DNA of 64,000 nucleotides from Chitinophaga fulva (GTDB taxonomy: Bacteria; Bacteroidota; Bacteroidia; Chitinophagales; Chitinophagaceae). Of this stretch, positions 14,828 through 23,812 are shown piece after piece. The stretch lies in NCBI RefSeq assembly GCF_012927205.1, contig NZ_JABBGC010000002.1, positions 434,001 through 498,000 on the forward strand, in the 5' to 3' direction. A program made the position numbers and the translations under genes. The notes beneath the pieces are model-generated. The model was not told where the DNA came from. It worked only from the letters and a program-made list of their open reading frames with translations, and ran no database searches. Every line of letters begins with the position of its first letter. Positions within the stretch are counted from its first letter, which is position 1.

Positions 14828-15748
14828 TTAGAAGCCCACCATATCCATTTGTTTTTTGTAATTCCCCGGAGATATGCCAGTAATTTGTTTAAAAATTTTT
14901 GAAAAATAAAATACATTTTCAAAACCTGTTTGTGTGGCGATTTCAGTAAAAGTCATCTGGGTTGTCACCATCAGGTATTGGGCCCGCTCAATTCTTTTTT
15001 CCTGTATATATTTTACAGGCCTTTCCCCGGTGTGCTGAAGGAAAAGGCGGGAAAAATAATCCGCATGCAGGTTGGCCCTTTTTGCCAGAACGGCTACCGA
15101 CAGATCGCGATGTAGGTTTAATTGAATATGGCTGATGGCATTTAGAATTTTTGCCGGCACCTGTTGCGTATCGTTGTATTTAAATGCGTCTTGTGTCAGA
15201 AAGCGCGAAACCAATTGGAGAAGTATCCCGTGGGTTTCCGTAAATGTTGACATACTTTGCCGGTTGTTAAGGTCCTGGTAGGCTTTGTAAAAAGTATTTT
15301 TTTCGTACACCCTGGGGTTGTCGGAACCATTGATACCTCTGCCAGGATTAATTTCCAACAGGCGCTCAAAATTAAGGATATCTATCTCCGTCGCCTTTAC
15401 CTTCAAAATAGACCTGTTGTTTTCGAATAAGGAAATACCATCTGAAGACTCTTCAAAAAACTGAACGAAATACTGGCTAAGATAGTGTGTGCATACCAGG
15501 TCGCATAACGTGAAGCTTGGTATGATATACAGAAAGCCGGGCTCAAGTATGATCTTAGCTGACGCATCCCGGATTTCTCCAGCTCCGGCATCAATATAAT
15601 ATATCCTGAAATAGGGGCTGATCACATTTTTGTAGTTCCATTTGGAGCCGAGCTTTACGTGATCAACGTTCAATAGCGTGAATGTTTGTTTTAGCGTTCT
15701 TTTAATCATACGATACAATCTGTATTTATGCGGATCATAATTTCCCAA
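14828..15748 (-). CDS. AraC-family regulator upstream of the fucosidase
   Basis: A 306-residue regulator with an N-terminal cupin-like sugar-sensing part and a C-terminal double HTH (MTFTEIATQTGFENVFYFSKIFKQITGISPGNYKK). It is divergent from the GH29 gene with about 195 bases between, which hold a promoter box and an inverted repeat. It is the likely local activator of the fucosidase-AKR pair. An in-frame ATG 13 codons downstream is an alternative start. Confidence 0.88.
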   Translation of the reverse strand: MGNYDPHKYRLYRMIKRTLKQTFTLLNVDHVKLGSKWNYKNVISPYFRIYYIDAGAGEIRDASAKIILEPGFLYIIPSFTLCDLVCTHYLSQYFVQFFEESSDGISLFENNRSILKVKATEIDILNFERLLEINPGRGINGSDNPRVYEKNTFYKAYQDLNNRQSMSTFTETHGILLQLVSRFLTQDAFKYNDTQQVPAKILNAISHIQLNLHRDLSVAVLAKRANLHADYFSRLFLQHTGERPVKYIQEKRIERAQYLMVTTQMTFTEIATQTGFENVFYFSKIFKQITGISPGNYKKQMDMVGF

Positions 15749-15841
15749 TGTTACCGTTTCTCCAAAGCAATGATAGATAAATAGTCGGATTTGTATAAAA
15801 AAAAGTCTAATTAAGCTAAATGTTGGGCCGGTATTTCGGAG

Positions 15842-15849
15842 TAAGTTTG
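15842..15849 (+). promoter_or_regulatory. -7 box of the fucosidase promoter
   Basis: TAAGTTTG fits TAnnTTTG. It lies about 95 bases before the GH29 start, so the transcript would carry a leader that contains the inverted repeat at 15880-15911. The -33 box is poor, as expected of an activator-dependent promoter. Confidence 0.4.
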
Positions 15850-15879
15850 ATTTGTTAACTATGGTTTACTGTTAGAAGC

Positions 15880-15911
15880 CGGGAATTGCCAGTACAAACA
15901 GGTAATTCCCG
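15880..15911 (+). promoter_or_regulatory. Inverted repeat in the fucosidase leader
   Basis: CGGGAATTGCC (15880-15890) and GGTAATTCCCG (15901-15911) form an 11-base inverted repeat with one imperfect (G-T) pair and a 10-base loop. It could be an operator of the divergent AraC regulator or a stem in the mRNA leader. It is not followed by a T run, so a terminator is unlikely. Confidence 0.45.
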
Positions 15912-15943
15912 ACATATAACAGCAGCCGGTAAAATTAAATTCC

Positions 15944-17593
15944 ATGAAAAGAAGAACGCTGATAAAAGGCCTGGCTGCGGGCCTGTCAACTCTATATTTA
16001 TCGGATCTCTATGCACACAGTTTATTAAAGACCCAGTCAATTCCACGTATGGCGCCGGGTCCATTTAAACCTACCTGGGATTCGCTTGGGCAATATCAGG
16101 TACCTGACTGGTTTCGTGATGCAAAGTTTGGCATCTGGGCCCACTGGGGACCACAATGTCAGCCCGAACGTGGCGATTGGTATGCCCGCGGCATGTACCA
16201 GGAAGGGAGCGATCAGTATAAATATCATCTTCAGAAATATGGTCATCCTTCTAAGTTTGGCTTTAAGGATGTCATCAATGATTGGAAGGCGGAGAACTGG
16301 CATCCGGAAGAACTGGTTGCTTTATACAAAAAGGCCGGTGCCAGGTATTTTATGGCCATGGCCAATCACCACGATAATTTAGACTTGTACGATAGCAAAT
16401 ACCATCCATGGAATACTACTAAGCTGGGACCCAAAAAAGATCTCATCGGGGGCTGGGCAAAAGCGGCCAAAGAACAGGGATTGCCCTTCGGAGTTACCGT
16501 TCATGCATCCCATGCCTGGACCTGGTACGAGGTGGCACAGCGTTCCGATAAAAGCGGACCTTATGCCGGCGTTCCTTATGATGGTAAGCTGACTAAAACA
16601 GATGGCGGTAGTAAGTGGTGGAAAGGATTTGATCCGCAGCAATTATATGCTCAAAGTCATGCATTGAGCAAAGACAGTCTGAATGATGATAGTATGACGG
16701 ACCATTGGGATTGGGGGAATGGTGCCAATGTCCCGGGGAAAGCTTACTGCGACAACTTTTTAAACAGGACCATTGATCTCATCGATAAATATGGACCGGA
16801 GCTCGTTTATTTTGATGACAATGCGTTACCGCTTTGGCCAATAAGTGATGCCGGGTTAAAAATAGCTGCGCATCTTTATAACACCAGTATCAAAAAACAC
16901 GGAAAATTACAGGCCGCCCTGTTCGGGAAAAAGTTGAACGAGCAGCAACGCCAATGTATGATATGGGATATTGAGCGTGGACAGAGCAACCAGATAGAAC
17001 CGCTGCCCTGGCAAACGGATACCTGTATTGGGGGCTGGCATTACGACCGCCGCCTGTTCGATAACAAAAGGTATAAAAGTGCTAAAACAGTCGTACATAC
17101 ACTGGTGGATGTAGTCAGCAAAAATGGTAATCTTTTACTGAATGTTCCTGTACGTGGGGATGGCACTATCGATAGTGAAGAGCGTGCAGTGGTAGAGCAG
17201 GTAGCTGCCTGGATGCAGGTCAACAGTGAAGCCATCTACAGTACACGTCCCTGGAAAGTATTTGGGGAGGGACCTGCCACGGAATCAGTAGCTGCTTTAA
17301 GTGTTCACGGCTTTAATGAAGGGAAAGGCAAACCATTTGTGGCAGAAGACATTCGTTTTACGACGAAGGGTAAAACATTGTATGCTGTCATGTTGGGGTG
17401 GCCACAAAATAATGCGATATCGGTGAAGGCCCTGGCTGCAAACAACCAGGTAGGAAAAGTGAGCCGGGTAAGCCTGCTTGGAAACGACAGGCTGAGCTTT
17501 CAGCAAACATCCGAAGGCCTGAAGGTTCAGTTGCCGGAACAACCGCCCTGTAAAGAAGCTTTTGTTTTGAAAATTGAAGGTGCGATCGTCTGA
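15944..17593 (+). CDS. Exported GH29 alpha-L-fucosidase
   Basis: A 549-residue protein with a Tat-like start (MKRRTLIKGLAAGLSTL), so it is exported. The GH29 fold is plain: FGIWAHWGPQCQPERGDWYARGMY, then AGARYFMAMANHHDNLDLYDS, and the nucleophile region PELVYFDDN with Asp291 or Asp292 as catalytic nucleophile. The C-terminal part is beta-sandwich-like. GH29 enzymes release alpha-L-fucose with retention. Its partner 10 bases downstream is an aldo-keto reductase of the fucose dehydrogenase kind, so the pair may release and oxidise L-fucose. Confidence 0.92.
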   Translation: MKRRTLIKGLAAGLSTLYLSDLYAHSLLKTQSIPRMAPGPFKPTWDSLGQYQVPDWFRDAKFGIWAHWGPQCQPERGDWYARGMYQEGSDQYKYHLQKYGHPSKFGFKDVINDWKAENWHPEELVALYKKAGARYFMAMANHHDNLDLYDSKYHPWNTTKLGPKKDLIGGWAKAAKEQGLPFGVTVHASHAWTWYEVAQRSDKSGPYAGVPYDGKLTKTDGGSKWWKGFDPQQLYAQSHALSKDSLNDDSMTDHWDWGNGANVPGKAYCDNFLNRTIDLIDKYGPELVYFDDNALPLWPISDAGLKIAAHLYNTSIKKHGKLQAALFGKKLNEQQRQCMIWDIERGQSNQIEPLPWQTDTCIGGWHYDRRLFDNKRYKSAKTVVHTLVDVVSKNGNLLLNVPVRGDGTIDSEERAVVEQVAAWMQVNSEAIYSTRPWKVFGEGPATESVAALSVHGFNEGKGKPFVAEDIRFTTKGKTLYAVMLGWPQNNAISVKALAANNQVGKVSRVSLLGNDRLSFQQTSEGLKVQLPEQPPCKEAFVLKIEGAIV

Positions 17594-17603
17594 ATATTCT
17601 GGT

Positions 17604-18623
17604 ATGGAAAAACTCATATGGCCGGAAGTCATTTTTGGCACCAGCGGGTTAGGAAATTTATATGTAGCGCTCCCTGATGACATGAAGCTATCCATTGTTA
17701 ACGAATGCCTGAAATGTTCGCAGGGCCCGGTTGTATTTGATTCCGCTGGTAAATATGGCGCCGGGCTGGCACTGGAGGTTTTGGGCCGGAGTTTGAAACA
17801 ATTGCAGGTCAACCCTTCGGATGTGCTGATCAGTAATAAGCTGGGGTGGTTGCGTACCGAACTAAAAACGACGGAACCCACTTTTGAACCGGGCGTATGG
17901 CGAAACCTGGAACATGATGCCGTTCAAAAAATAAGCTATCAGGGCATCCTGGAATGTTATGAACAAGGCAATAAATTATTGGGTGATTATCCTGCGGAAC
18001 TGGTGTCAGTACACGACCCCGACGAATACCTCGCGGCATCGAAAAATGAACAGGAACAGCAGCAACGTTACCAGGATGTACTGGATGCTTACCGCGCCCT
18101 GCATGAATTGAAAAAGGCGGGTAAGGTCAAAGCCATCGGTGTAGGAGCAAAGGATTGGCGGATAATAGCGAAAATAGCAGAAGAGGTAAAACTGGACTGG
18201 GTGATGATTGCCAATAGTATGACTATCCATAGTCACCCTGCAGCCTTGGTGGAGTTTATGTTAAAGCTGAAGCACCAGGATATAGCGATTATAAATTCGT
18301 CTGTTTTTAATGGAGGCTTCTTAACGGGATCTGCTTATTATAATTATCAATTAAAAGATCCGGTAAAAGATAAGGCATTGTACGATTGGCGGGAGCAGTT
18401 CTACCGGTTATGTTTCGATTATAATATAAAACCGGTAGCAGCATGCGTGATTTTTGGCATGAAGGCGCCTGGGGTCAGGAGTATCGCTTTAAATACTACA
18501 CAGGCGAAAAGGGTGGCACAAAATGTTGCATTGCCTCATTCCATCATCCCCGGTGAATTCTGGAAGGAAATGGAAAGTGAAGGATTGATTGATCCTGCTT
18601 ATGCTTCCGGTTATTTGGAATGA
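17604..18623 (+). CDS. Aldo/keto reductase, L-fucose dehydrogenase type
   Basis: About 339 residues from the ATG at 17604; an upstream in-frame codon at 17574 lies inside the fucosidase gene and is less likely. AKR residues are visible: Asp and Tyr in FDSAGKYGAG, Lys in LISNKLGW and His in VSVHDPDE. Sequence style (VIFGTSGLGNLY) matches D-threo-aldose 1-dehydrogenases, which oxidise L-fucose to the lactone. Its place directly after a fucosidase supports that role. Cytoplasmic; cofactor NAD or NADP not decided. Confidence 0.85.
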   Translation: MEKLIWPEVIFGTSGLGNLYVALPDDMKLSIVNECLKCSQGPVVFDSAGKYGAGLALEVLGRSLKQLQVNPSDVLISNKLGWLRTELKTTEPTFEPGVWRNLEHDAVQKISYQGILECYEQGNKLLGDYPAELVSVHDPDEYLAASKNEQEQQQRYQDVLDAYRALHELKKAGKVKAIGVGAKDWRIIAKIAEEVKLDWVMIANSMTIHSHPAALVEFMLKLKHQDIAIINSSVFNGGFLTGSAYYNYQLKDPVKDKALYDWREQFYRLCFDYNIKPVAACVIFGMKAPGVRSIALNTTQAKRVAQNVALPHSIIPGEFWKEMESEGLIDPAYASGYLE

Positions 18624-18657
18624 TTGTTTGGAACGGGTAAAACCCTGTGCTATGTCT

Positions 18658-19551
18658 CTATTGTTCAGATAATATTCTATAATCATAGTCTACTGTAAAT
18701 TGGATGGATGGATGTTTTGTCATCTTCCTGAATGCTGATGGGGGGATCGACTTATACTTCAAAAACTGTTTATTAAAATTTGCAAGCGTATTGAAGCCGC
18801 TTTCGAAACATATTTCAATCACGCTTTTGTTAGTGTCTTTCAGGAGCTTGCAGGCATAACCTATCCTGATTTCGTTCAGGTAATCGATATAGGTCTTTTT
18901 GGTGCTTCTGCGGAAATATTTACAGAATGCAGGTATGCTCATGTTTACTACCGCCGATACTTCCCGGAGACTGATTTTATTCCGGAAGTTACTGTTGGTG
19001 TATTGAAGTATCAAATCGATTCCTTCCTGTTTTAGACGATAGGTAGTGTCTGGCGCCTGTGAGGATAGTGTTATATAGTCTGCTGATTCAGCCATCATAT
19101 TCAGGCATTGAAAGAGGCTGATGATGCGCGCAAAGCGTTGCTGATTTTCCAGGTCCCGGATAATACAAGCCATTTTTTCCCTGTGATTACCGGATATCTT
19201 CAATCCCCTTGTTGCAGCCTGCAGAAGATTTTTTACATACGCTCCTTCAGGCAAATTAATCAGATCGCTACCCCAAAAGTCACCGGGGAATTGAATAACC
19301 ACTGCGCTGGTAATTACATCTCCGGACTTTTGAAAGGTATGGGGCAGGTTGGGCGCAAGGAAGAATATGTCGCCTGGTCCGAAATCTCCAATGTAATCTC
19401 CCACAAAAGCGGTCCCTTCACCTTCCAAAATCAAAATGAGTTCATATTCGTTATGTTGATGCCAGGGTACCTCAAAGTTAGGTGTACGGTACGTTCTGGC
19501 TACAAAGGAAGTGTTCTCAGATAATGTAAGTTTCTCTATTAGCGGCTTCAT
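18658..19551 (-). CDS. AraC-family regulator next to xylBA
   Basis: A 297-residue regulator with an N-terminal cupin (WHQHNEYELILILEGEGTAFVGD) of the type that binds a small sugar, and a C-terminal double HTH (SVIEICFESGFNTLANFNKQFLKYKSIPPSAFRK). It is convergent with the AKR and divergent from xylB with 190 bases between. It probably controls the xylose genes, or senses another of the sugars released in this region. Confidence 0.87.
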   Translation of the reverse strand: MKPLIEKLTLSENTSFVARTYRTPNFEVPWHQHNEYELILILEGEGTAFVGDYIGDFGPGDIFFLAPNLPHTFQKSGDVITSAVVIQFPGDFWGSDLINLPEGAYVKNLLQAATRGLKISGNHREKMACIIRDLENQQRFARIISLFQCLNMMAESADYITLSSQAPDTTYRLKQEGIDLILQYTNSNFRNKISLREVSAVVNMSIPAFCKYFRRSTKKTYIDYLNEIRIGYACKLLKDTNKSVIEICFESGFNTLANFNKQFLKYKSIPPSAFRKMTKHPSIQFTVDYDYRILSEQ

Positions 19552-19742
19552 GACATTTATGAGTAAAAATATTATAATGTATTACGTGAAATCTGTGGTT
19601 GCTAAGATATGAATTCTCCGCAGCCGGTCGATTGGATTTTTATTGTCACGGTATATAATAGTTTATGTTTCTCAGATAATAGGAGTGGTGGCGGGGAATG
19701 CCATCACGTATCTTTATTGAAATTTAATTCAAATTAACCGTC

Positions 19743-21218
19743 ATGTATTTTATTGGTTACGATATTGGTTCTTCTTCCATAAAAGCTGCATTGCTGGATG
19801 CAGATAGCGGCAGATGTGTGGCATCTGCCATCAGTCCTTCCAGGGAGATGCCTATACAGGTGCCATATAGCGGATGGGCAGAACAGGAGCCGGAAAGCTG
19901 GTGGCGGGAAATAATCGCTGCCACAGATTTACTAAGGCAACAAGTCCGGATTGATTCCCTGACCATTGGTGGTATCGGTATTGCCTACCAGATGCATGGG
20001 CTGGTATGTGTAGATAAACAACAGCAGGTGCTGCGCCCGGCCATTATCTGGTGCGACAGTCGTGCGGTGCATATAGGCAATAAGGCTTTCAATGCATTGG
20101 GAAAGCAATACTGCCTCGATCATCTGCTTAATTCCCCTGGAAATTTTACGGCTTCCAAATTGCGATGGATATATGAAAATGAACCACATATCTATGAACG
20201 CATTGATAAGGTCATGCTGCCTGGAGATTTCATTGCCATGAAACTTACGGGGGATATACGTACAACTGTTTCTGGTCTGTCAGAAGGGGTCTTATGGGAT
20301 TTCAAAGCCAATGCCATCAGCAGGAAATTATTGGACTATTACAATATAGATGAAAGCCTGGTACCTGCCGTAGTGCCCGCCTTCGGTGTACAAGGGGCAC
20401 TTACCGCCGCCGCAGCAGCGGCGTTACAGCTGCCGGCGGGCATACCTGTTACTTACCGTGCAGGTGATCAGCCGAATAATGCTTTGTCGCTCAATGTGCT
20501 GCAGCCAGGGGAGGCCGCAGCTACGGCAGGTACTTCGGGCGTTGTGTATGCCGTGCATGACAAACATGCAGCTGACCAGCAAAGCCGTGTTAACACCTTC
20601 GTACACGTCAGTAATGATGAACAGCATCTCCGTGACGGCGTATTGATGTGTCTCAACGGGACAGGGATAGCCAACAGCTGGTTGAAAAATATGCTGGGTG
20701 ATATTGATTATGTTGCCATGAACAGCGAAGCTGCAGCATGTGCTCCCGGCGCAGATGGCCTGCTGGTATATCCATTTGGCAACGGTGCGGAGAGGATACT
20801 GGGCAGCAGGCATATAGGCGCTTCCGTCAGACAGCTGGATTTCAACCGGCATGGCCGGAGACAAATGTTGCGGGCTGTGCAGGAAGGGATTGTTTTTGGC
20901 CTTAACTATGGTTTAGACATCATGTCCGCTATGGACCTTAAAATTCATCGGGTGAGGGCAGGCAATGCCAATATGTTTCTCAGCCCGTTATTCCGTGAAA
21001 TATTTGCCAATACGGCCAATACGGTGATAGAACTGTATAATACCGACGGCGCGCAGGGAGCAGCGCGTGGAGCAGCTATAGGCGCAGGATATGTGAATAT
21101 GGAAGAAGCATTCAGGGGAATGGAGCGCCTGATGGTCATTGAGCCGGAAGCGGCCCTTCAGGCACAGTACCATGATGCCTACGGCAAATGGCTCACCGAA
21201 TTACGTTCAAAGTTATAA
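19743..21218 (+). CDS. xylB: Xylulokinase
   Basis: A 491-residue FGGY-family kinase. It begins with the phosphate-binding signature GYDIGSSSIKAALLD, has the substrate segment GIAYQMHGLVCVD and IIWCDSRA, and the catalytic Asp242 in YRAGDQPNNALS; the C-terminal ATPase half ends normally. It phosphorylates D-xylulose to xylulose 5-phosphate. xylA follows 23 bases downstream, which fixes the identity against other FGGY kinases. A near-consensus -7 box (TATCTTTA) lies at about 19709. Confidence 0.92.
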   Translation: MYFIGYDIGSSSIKAALLDADSGRCVASAISPSREMPIQVPYSGWAEQEPESWWREIIAATDLLRQQVRIDSLTIGGIGIAYQMHGLVCVDKQQQVLRPAIIWCDSRAVHIGNKAFNALGKQYCLDHLLNSPGNFTASKLRWIYENEPHIYERIDKVMLPGDFIAMKLTGDIRTTVSGLSEGVLWDFKANAISRKLLDYYNIDESLVPAVVPAFGVQGALTAAAAAALQLPAGIPVTYRAGDQPNNALSLNVLQPGEAAATAGTSGVVYAVHDKHAADQQSRVNTFVHVSNDEQHLRDGVLMCLNGTGIANSWLKNMLGDIDYVAMNSEAAACAPGADGLLVYPFGNGAERILGSRHIGASVRQLDFNRHGRRQMLRAVQEGIVFGLNYGLDIMSAMDLKIHRVRAGNANMFLSPLFREIFANTANTVIELYNTDGAQGAARGAAIGAGYVNMEEAFRGMERLMVIEPEAALQAQYHDAYGKWLTELRSKL

Positions 21219-21241
21219 TATCATTTTAAAATCCACCTTTT

Positions 21242-22570
21242 ATGAGCATTACACTTGGAAATCACGAATATTTTAAAGGGATAGGAAAGATCAGCTACGA
21301 AGGACCGCAGTCTGACAATCCACTCGCCTACAAATGGTATGATGAAAACCGGATTATCGCTGGAAAATCCATGAAGGAGCTTTTCCGCTTTGCAGTCAGC
21401 TACTGGCATACCTTCTGTGGTACCGGCGCCGATCCCTTCGGACCAGGCACCAAAAATTTCCCCTGGCTTGCATCCACGGATGCTGAACAAAGCGCCAAAG
21501 ACAAGATGGACGCCGCGTTTGAGTTCATTACCAAATTGGGGTTGCCCTACTACTGCTTTCATGATGTAGATCTGATTGATGAAGGTGCAGATCTGGCTAC
21601 CTACGAGAAACGTATGCAGCTGATAGTGGACTATGCCCGCCAGAAGCAGGCCGCCAGCGGCGTTAAGCTGCTCTGGGGTACGGCCAACGTATTCAGCCAT
21701 CCAAGGTATATGAACGGCGCCGCTACCAATCCTGATTTCACGGTGGTGACCTACGCCGGCACACAGGTGAAAAATGCACTGGATGCCACCATCGCATTGG
21801 GTGGAGAGAATTATGTTTTCTGGGGAGGCCGTGAAGGATATATGACATTGCTGAATACAGACATGAAAAGGGAGCAGGAGCATCTGGCACGCTTCCTGTC
21901 TATGGCCCGCGATTATGCACGGAAGCAGGGTTTCAAAGGAACATTCTTTATTGAACCTAAACCTTGCGAACCTACCAAACACCAATATGATTTTGACAGC
22001 GCCACCGTTATCGGTTTCCTGCACCGGTACGGGCTGGAAAAGGACTTTAAACTGAATATTGAAGTCAACCACGCTACGCTGGCGGGCCACACTTTCCAGC
22101 ATGAGCTGCAGGTGGCAGCAGATGCCGGTATGCTGGGCAGCATCGACGCTAACCGCGGAGATGCGCAGAATGGTTGGGATACAGACCAGTTTCCGACAAA
22201 CCTGAATGAACTCATTGAAAGTATGCTCATCATCCTGGAAGCAGGAGGGTTCTCCGGTGGAGGCGTGAACTTTGACGCCAAAACCCGCCGTAATTCAACA
22301 GACCTGGAGGACATATTCCATGCGCATATCGGAGGCATAGATACTTTTGCGCGGGCTGCCGTGATTGCAGAAAAAATATTGACGCAAACGTCCTATAAAA
22401 AATTCCGCCAGGACCGCTACGCCTCATTTGATACGGGCAAAGGCAGGGAGTTTGAAGAAGGGAAGCTTTCACTCGAAGACCTCCGGCACCTGGCCTTCGC
22501 AGGAGGAGCACCTGCGCAGATCAGTGGAAAGCAGGAGTGGCTGGAGAATCTTATCAACAGTTGTATCTAA
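21242..22570 (+). CDS. xylA: Xylose isomerase
   Basis: A 442-residue class II xylose isomerase. The start (YFKGIGKISYEGP) and SYWHTFCGTGADPFGPGT are typical, with catalytic His107 in YYCFHDVDLID and metal-binding acidic residues in FIEPKPCEPTKHQYD and NIEVNHATLAGH. It converts D-xylose to D-xylulose for xylB. Xylose would come from the GH31 alpha-xylosidase further along. A strong terminator follows. Confidence 0.96.
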   Translation: MSITLGNHEYFKGIGKISYEGPQSDNPLAYKWYDENRIIAGKSMKELFRFAVSYWHTFCGTGADPFGPGTKNFPWLASTDAEQSAKDKMDAAFEFITKLGLPYYCFHDVDLIDEGADLATYEKRMQLIVDYARQKQAASGVKLLWGTANVFSHPRYMNGAATNPDFTVVTYAGTQVKNALDATIALGGENYVFWGGREGYMTLLNTDMKREQEHLARFLSMARDYARKQGFKGTFFIEPKPCEPTKHQYDFDSATVIGFLHRYGLEKDFKLNIEVNHATLAGHTFQHELQVAADAGMLGSIDANRGDAQNGWDTDQFPTNLNELIESMLIILEAGGFSGGGVNFDAKTRRNSTDLEDIFHAHIGGIDTFARAAVIAEKILTQTSYKKFRQDRYASFDTGKGREFEEGKLSLEDLRHLAFAGGAPAQISGKQEWLENLINSCI

Positions 22571-22640
22571 TACTGTCAATAACGATGCAGCCATAAATTA
22601 TATTCAAATCAGCTTCATGATATATAACATGTCTGTCGCT

Positions 22641-22680
22641 AAAACGCCAAACACAGCAGGAATGCTGTGTTTGGCGTTTT
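22641..22680. terminator. Strong bidirectional terminator
   Basis: A perfect 18-base stem (22641-22658 with 22663-22680) closed by GGAA, with A and T runs at the two ends, between xylA and the convergent AraC gene. Confidence 0.92.
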
Positions 22681-22716
22681 ATATAACGACGGTATTATCC
22701 TGCCTTATGCCTGTTT

Positions 22717-23601
22717 TCATTTCGGGGCATCGCTTACTGCAAGAAGCCGGATCCTCTTTTTATAATTTCCTGGATTTTCCCCGGTTTGTTTTTTAAAGAA
22801 ACGGTTGAAATACGCGTCGTTCTCAAATCCAAGGCCGTAAGCCAGGTCTTTGATCGCTATGTCGCGGGTCATCATTATCCGTTGTGCCTTTTCTATTTTC
22901 TGCCCGTTAATATATTTTCCCGGTGTGCAGCCCATATCTCTTTTGAATAGCCGGATAAAATGGTCTTTGGTAAGGAAGCTGTTCTCTGCCAGGGCATCCA
23001 CGCTGATAGGCTTGTGCAGATGGGTGCGTATGTAATGCAGTGATTGCTGGATACGCTTGTCAATATGCAGGTTCTTATCAGTAGCCTGCATCAGGAACCT
23101 GGATATGATCTGCCTGATGATGCCCTGTGTCTCCATTTCGTAGCCCAGGGGCGCCGCATTTTGGCGGGCTATGTTCCGGACAAGCGTGGGAAGGTTGTCA
23201 TAAGACCAGGGATCGAAATGCGGCAGTTTCCGCTCAGGATGAATGCAGGCAAGGCGTTTGATCAGCTGTATGGTCAATGGGTCGGCTTTTATCTCTACAG
23301 GAACATCTATCAGATCAAAGAGGCTGGAGTGATTACCCTGTTCTTCATAAATGTGGATGTAATACAAAGACAAATGTCCTTCGCATTTGTACCCGTGACT
23401 GGTATAGGCCGGCGTAAGGTACAGATGGTTCTTTTTCAGGTCATAGGTTTTATCCTCGCGGATAAGCCTGGCAGTACCGCTTTCTACAAAGTGCACCCTG
23501 ATAAAAGGGCTGCAGACTTTCCGCCAGTTCCAGTCGGCATGGTGTACGGCATGGCCGATGTTTAGCAATATGAAGTTGGGGGGTGCCTGTTCTCTGCTCA
23601 T
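22717..23601 (-). CDS. AraC-family regulator
   Basis: About 294 residues. The start is taken at the ATG at 23601 (MSREQAPPNFILLNIGHAVH); the frame stays open to 23760 but that part overlaps the divergent dehydrogenase region and looks like non-coding sequence. The N-terminal cupin is followed by a double HTH (IAIKDLAYGLGFENDAYFNRFFKKQTGENPGNYKK). It resembles the AraC gene at 14828 in layout. A short inverted repeat lies just upstream. Confidence 0.87.
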   Translation of the reverse strand: MSREQAPPNFILLNIGHAVHHADWNWRKVCSPFIRVHFVESGTARLIREDKTYDLKKNHLYLTPAYTSHGYKCEGHLSLYYIHIYEEQGNHSSLFDLIDVPVEIKADPLTIQLIKRLACIHPERKLPHFDPWSYDNLPTLVRNIARQNAAPLGYEMETQGIIRQIISRFLMQATDKNLHIDKRIQQSLHYIRTHLHKPISVDALAENSFLTKDHFIRLFKRDMGCTPGKYINGQKIEKAQRIMMTRDIAIKDLAYGLGFENDAYFNRFFKKQTGENPGNYKKRIRLLAVSDAPK

Positions 23602-23627
23602 ATCGTTAAATCTGAAAATAAGAAATG

Positions 23628-23652
23628 TCGATAAAGTACAATTTTTTATCGA
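23628..23652. promoter_or_regulatory. Inverted repeat between AraC gene and dehydrogenase
   Basis: TCGATAAA and TTTATCGA, separated by 9 bases, lie in the gap between the divergent AraC gene and the Zn-dehydrogenase. Size and place suit an operator. Confidence 0.4.
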
Positions 23653-23812
23653 TATAAGTAAAGTCTGAAAGTAATACGATAGGTATTTTTGGGAGAAATA
23701 TAAACGGTATTTTTCAATAAGGGACTGACCTGTAGGTCTTCGTCTGATGTCTTTAGTCATCTATGCCGACAACTACCGTCCCGGAACAATGTCGCTTTTT
23801 AAACAGAGGTCC

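Noticed and set aside
21221..22102. A 293-codon minus frame opposite xylA
   Set aside because: xylA is unmistakable; the minus frame is Cys- and His-rich without any domain.
23602..23760. N-terminal extension of the AraC gene at 22717
   Set aside because: It covers the gap to the divergent dehydrogenase, including the inverted repeat, and the family N-terminus starts at 23601.
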